DNA from: Flavobacteriaceae bacterium
Lineage (GTDB): Bacteria > Bacteroidota > Bacteroidia > Flavobacteriales > Flavobacteriaceae
NCBI GenBank assembly: GCA_002401215.1
Contig: NVSL01000073.1
Coordinates: 6,123-11,585, forward strand
Direction: 5' to 3'
Length of the DNA: 5,463 bases
The position numbers were made by a program, and so were the translations under genes. Below, one piece after another: positions 5,330-5,463 of this stretch (position 1 is the stretch's first letter; the number at the start of each line of letters is the position of its first letter). The notes below the pieces were generated by a model that ran no database searches, was not told where the DNA came from, and worked only from the letters and a program-made list of their open reading frames with translations.

Positions 5330-5463
5330 ATGGATATAAATTTCGATAAAAAAACAGGATTAGTCCCAGCCATCATTCAAGATGCGGAAACAAAAAAAGT
5401 ATTGATGTTGGGGTACATGAATCAAGAATCATTTGATAAAACACTCATCACAAATAAAGTGAC
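5330..5463 (+). CDS. hisI: Phosphoribosyl-AMP cyclohydrolase (HisI, probably HisIE), N-terminal fragment
   Basis: The ATG at 5330 opens a frame that runs to the window edge (44 complete codons plus two bases). GLVPAIIQD (10-18) and [11 protein letters not shown] (24-34) are the signature start of the HisI cyclohydrolase domain, which opens the adenine ring of phosphoribosyl-AMP to give ProFAR, the HisA substrate. The metal-binding cysteines lie beyond the edge. In Bacteroidota this is usually a HisI-HisE fusion that also hydrolyses phosphoribosyl-ATP, but the HisE part cannot be checked here. It is in operon position after hisF, 75 nt downstream, with only a repeat between them. Confidence 0.93.
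   Translation, partial: MDINFDKKTGLVPAIIQDAETKKVLMLGYMNQESFDKTLITNKV

Overview
The window is an internal stretch of a histidine biosynthesis operon, all on the + strand: hisC, a small GIY-YIG nuclease gene, hisB (fused phosphatase-dehydratase), hisH, a broken four-helix-bundle gene, hisA, hisF, and the first 44 codons of hisI/hisIE, cut by the window edge. The AT-rich sequence, absence of strong Shine-Dalgarno sites before most starts, fused HisB, this gene order, and the two kinds of passenger gene all suggest a member of the Bacteroidota, most likely Flavobacteriia. That assignment rests on remembered family features, not on a search.

Layout: hisC (8-1066) ends inside a perfect 7-bp stem-loop. 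The GIY-YIG gene (1115-1396) lies between that stem-loop and a second 19-nt one just before hisB (1430-2569). A 42-nt gap leads to hisH (2612-3196). The 453-nt gap between hisH and hisA holds a frameshifted four-helix-bundle pseudogene (3245-3560) between two 37-bp inverted repeats. The left repeat contains the hisH stop codon and the right one ends 3 nt before the hisA start. hisA (3650-4420) carries an apparent palindromic repeat read in frame (4219-4264). Its stop codon also lies in a repeat, which fills the gap up to hisF (4499-5254). A further repetitive gap separates hisF from hisI (5330 to the edge).

The enzymes form the second half of the pathway. HisI (with HisE if fused) opens the PRPP-ATP adduct, HisA isomerises ProFAR to PRFAR, and HisH with HisF makes imidazole glycerol phosphate and AICAR. 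The C-terminal half of HisB dehydrates IGP, HisC transaminates imidazole acetol phosphate, and the N-terminal half of HisB removes phosphate to give histidinol. hisG and hisD would be expected upstream, outside the window.

The genes are ordinary; the spacers are not. Those around hisH, hisA and hisF are built of degenerate 7-nt repeats, often in inverted arms. The core heptamer AAGTTAG contains TAG, and because 7 is not a multiple of 3 a perfect array would place a stop in every frame within 21 nt. Both hisH and hisA terminate in the first heptamer. The two passenger genes are both bounded by inverted or palindromic sequence. The strongest hypothesis from this window is that spacer-dwelling repeats with built-in stop codons carry small passenger genes into operons while keeping the neighbouring reading frames intact.
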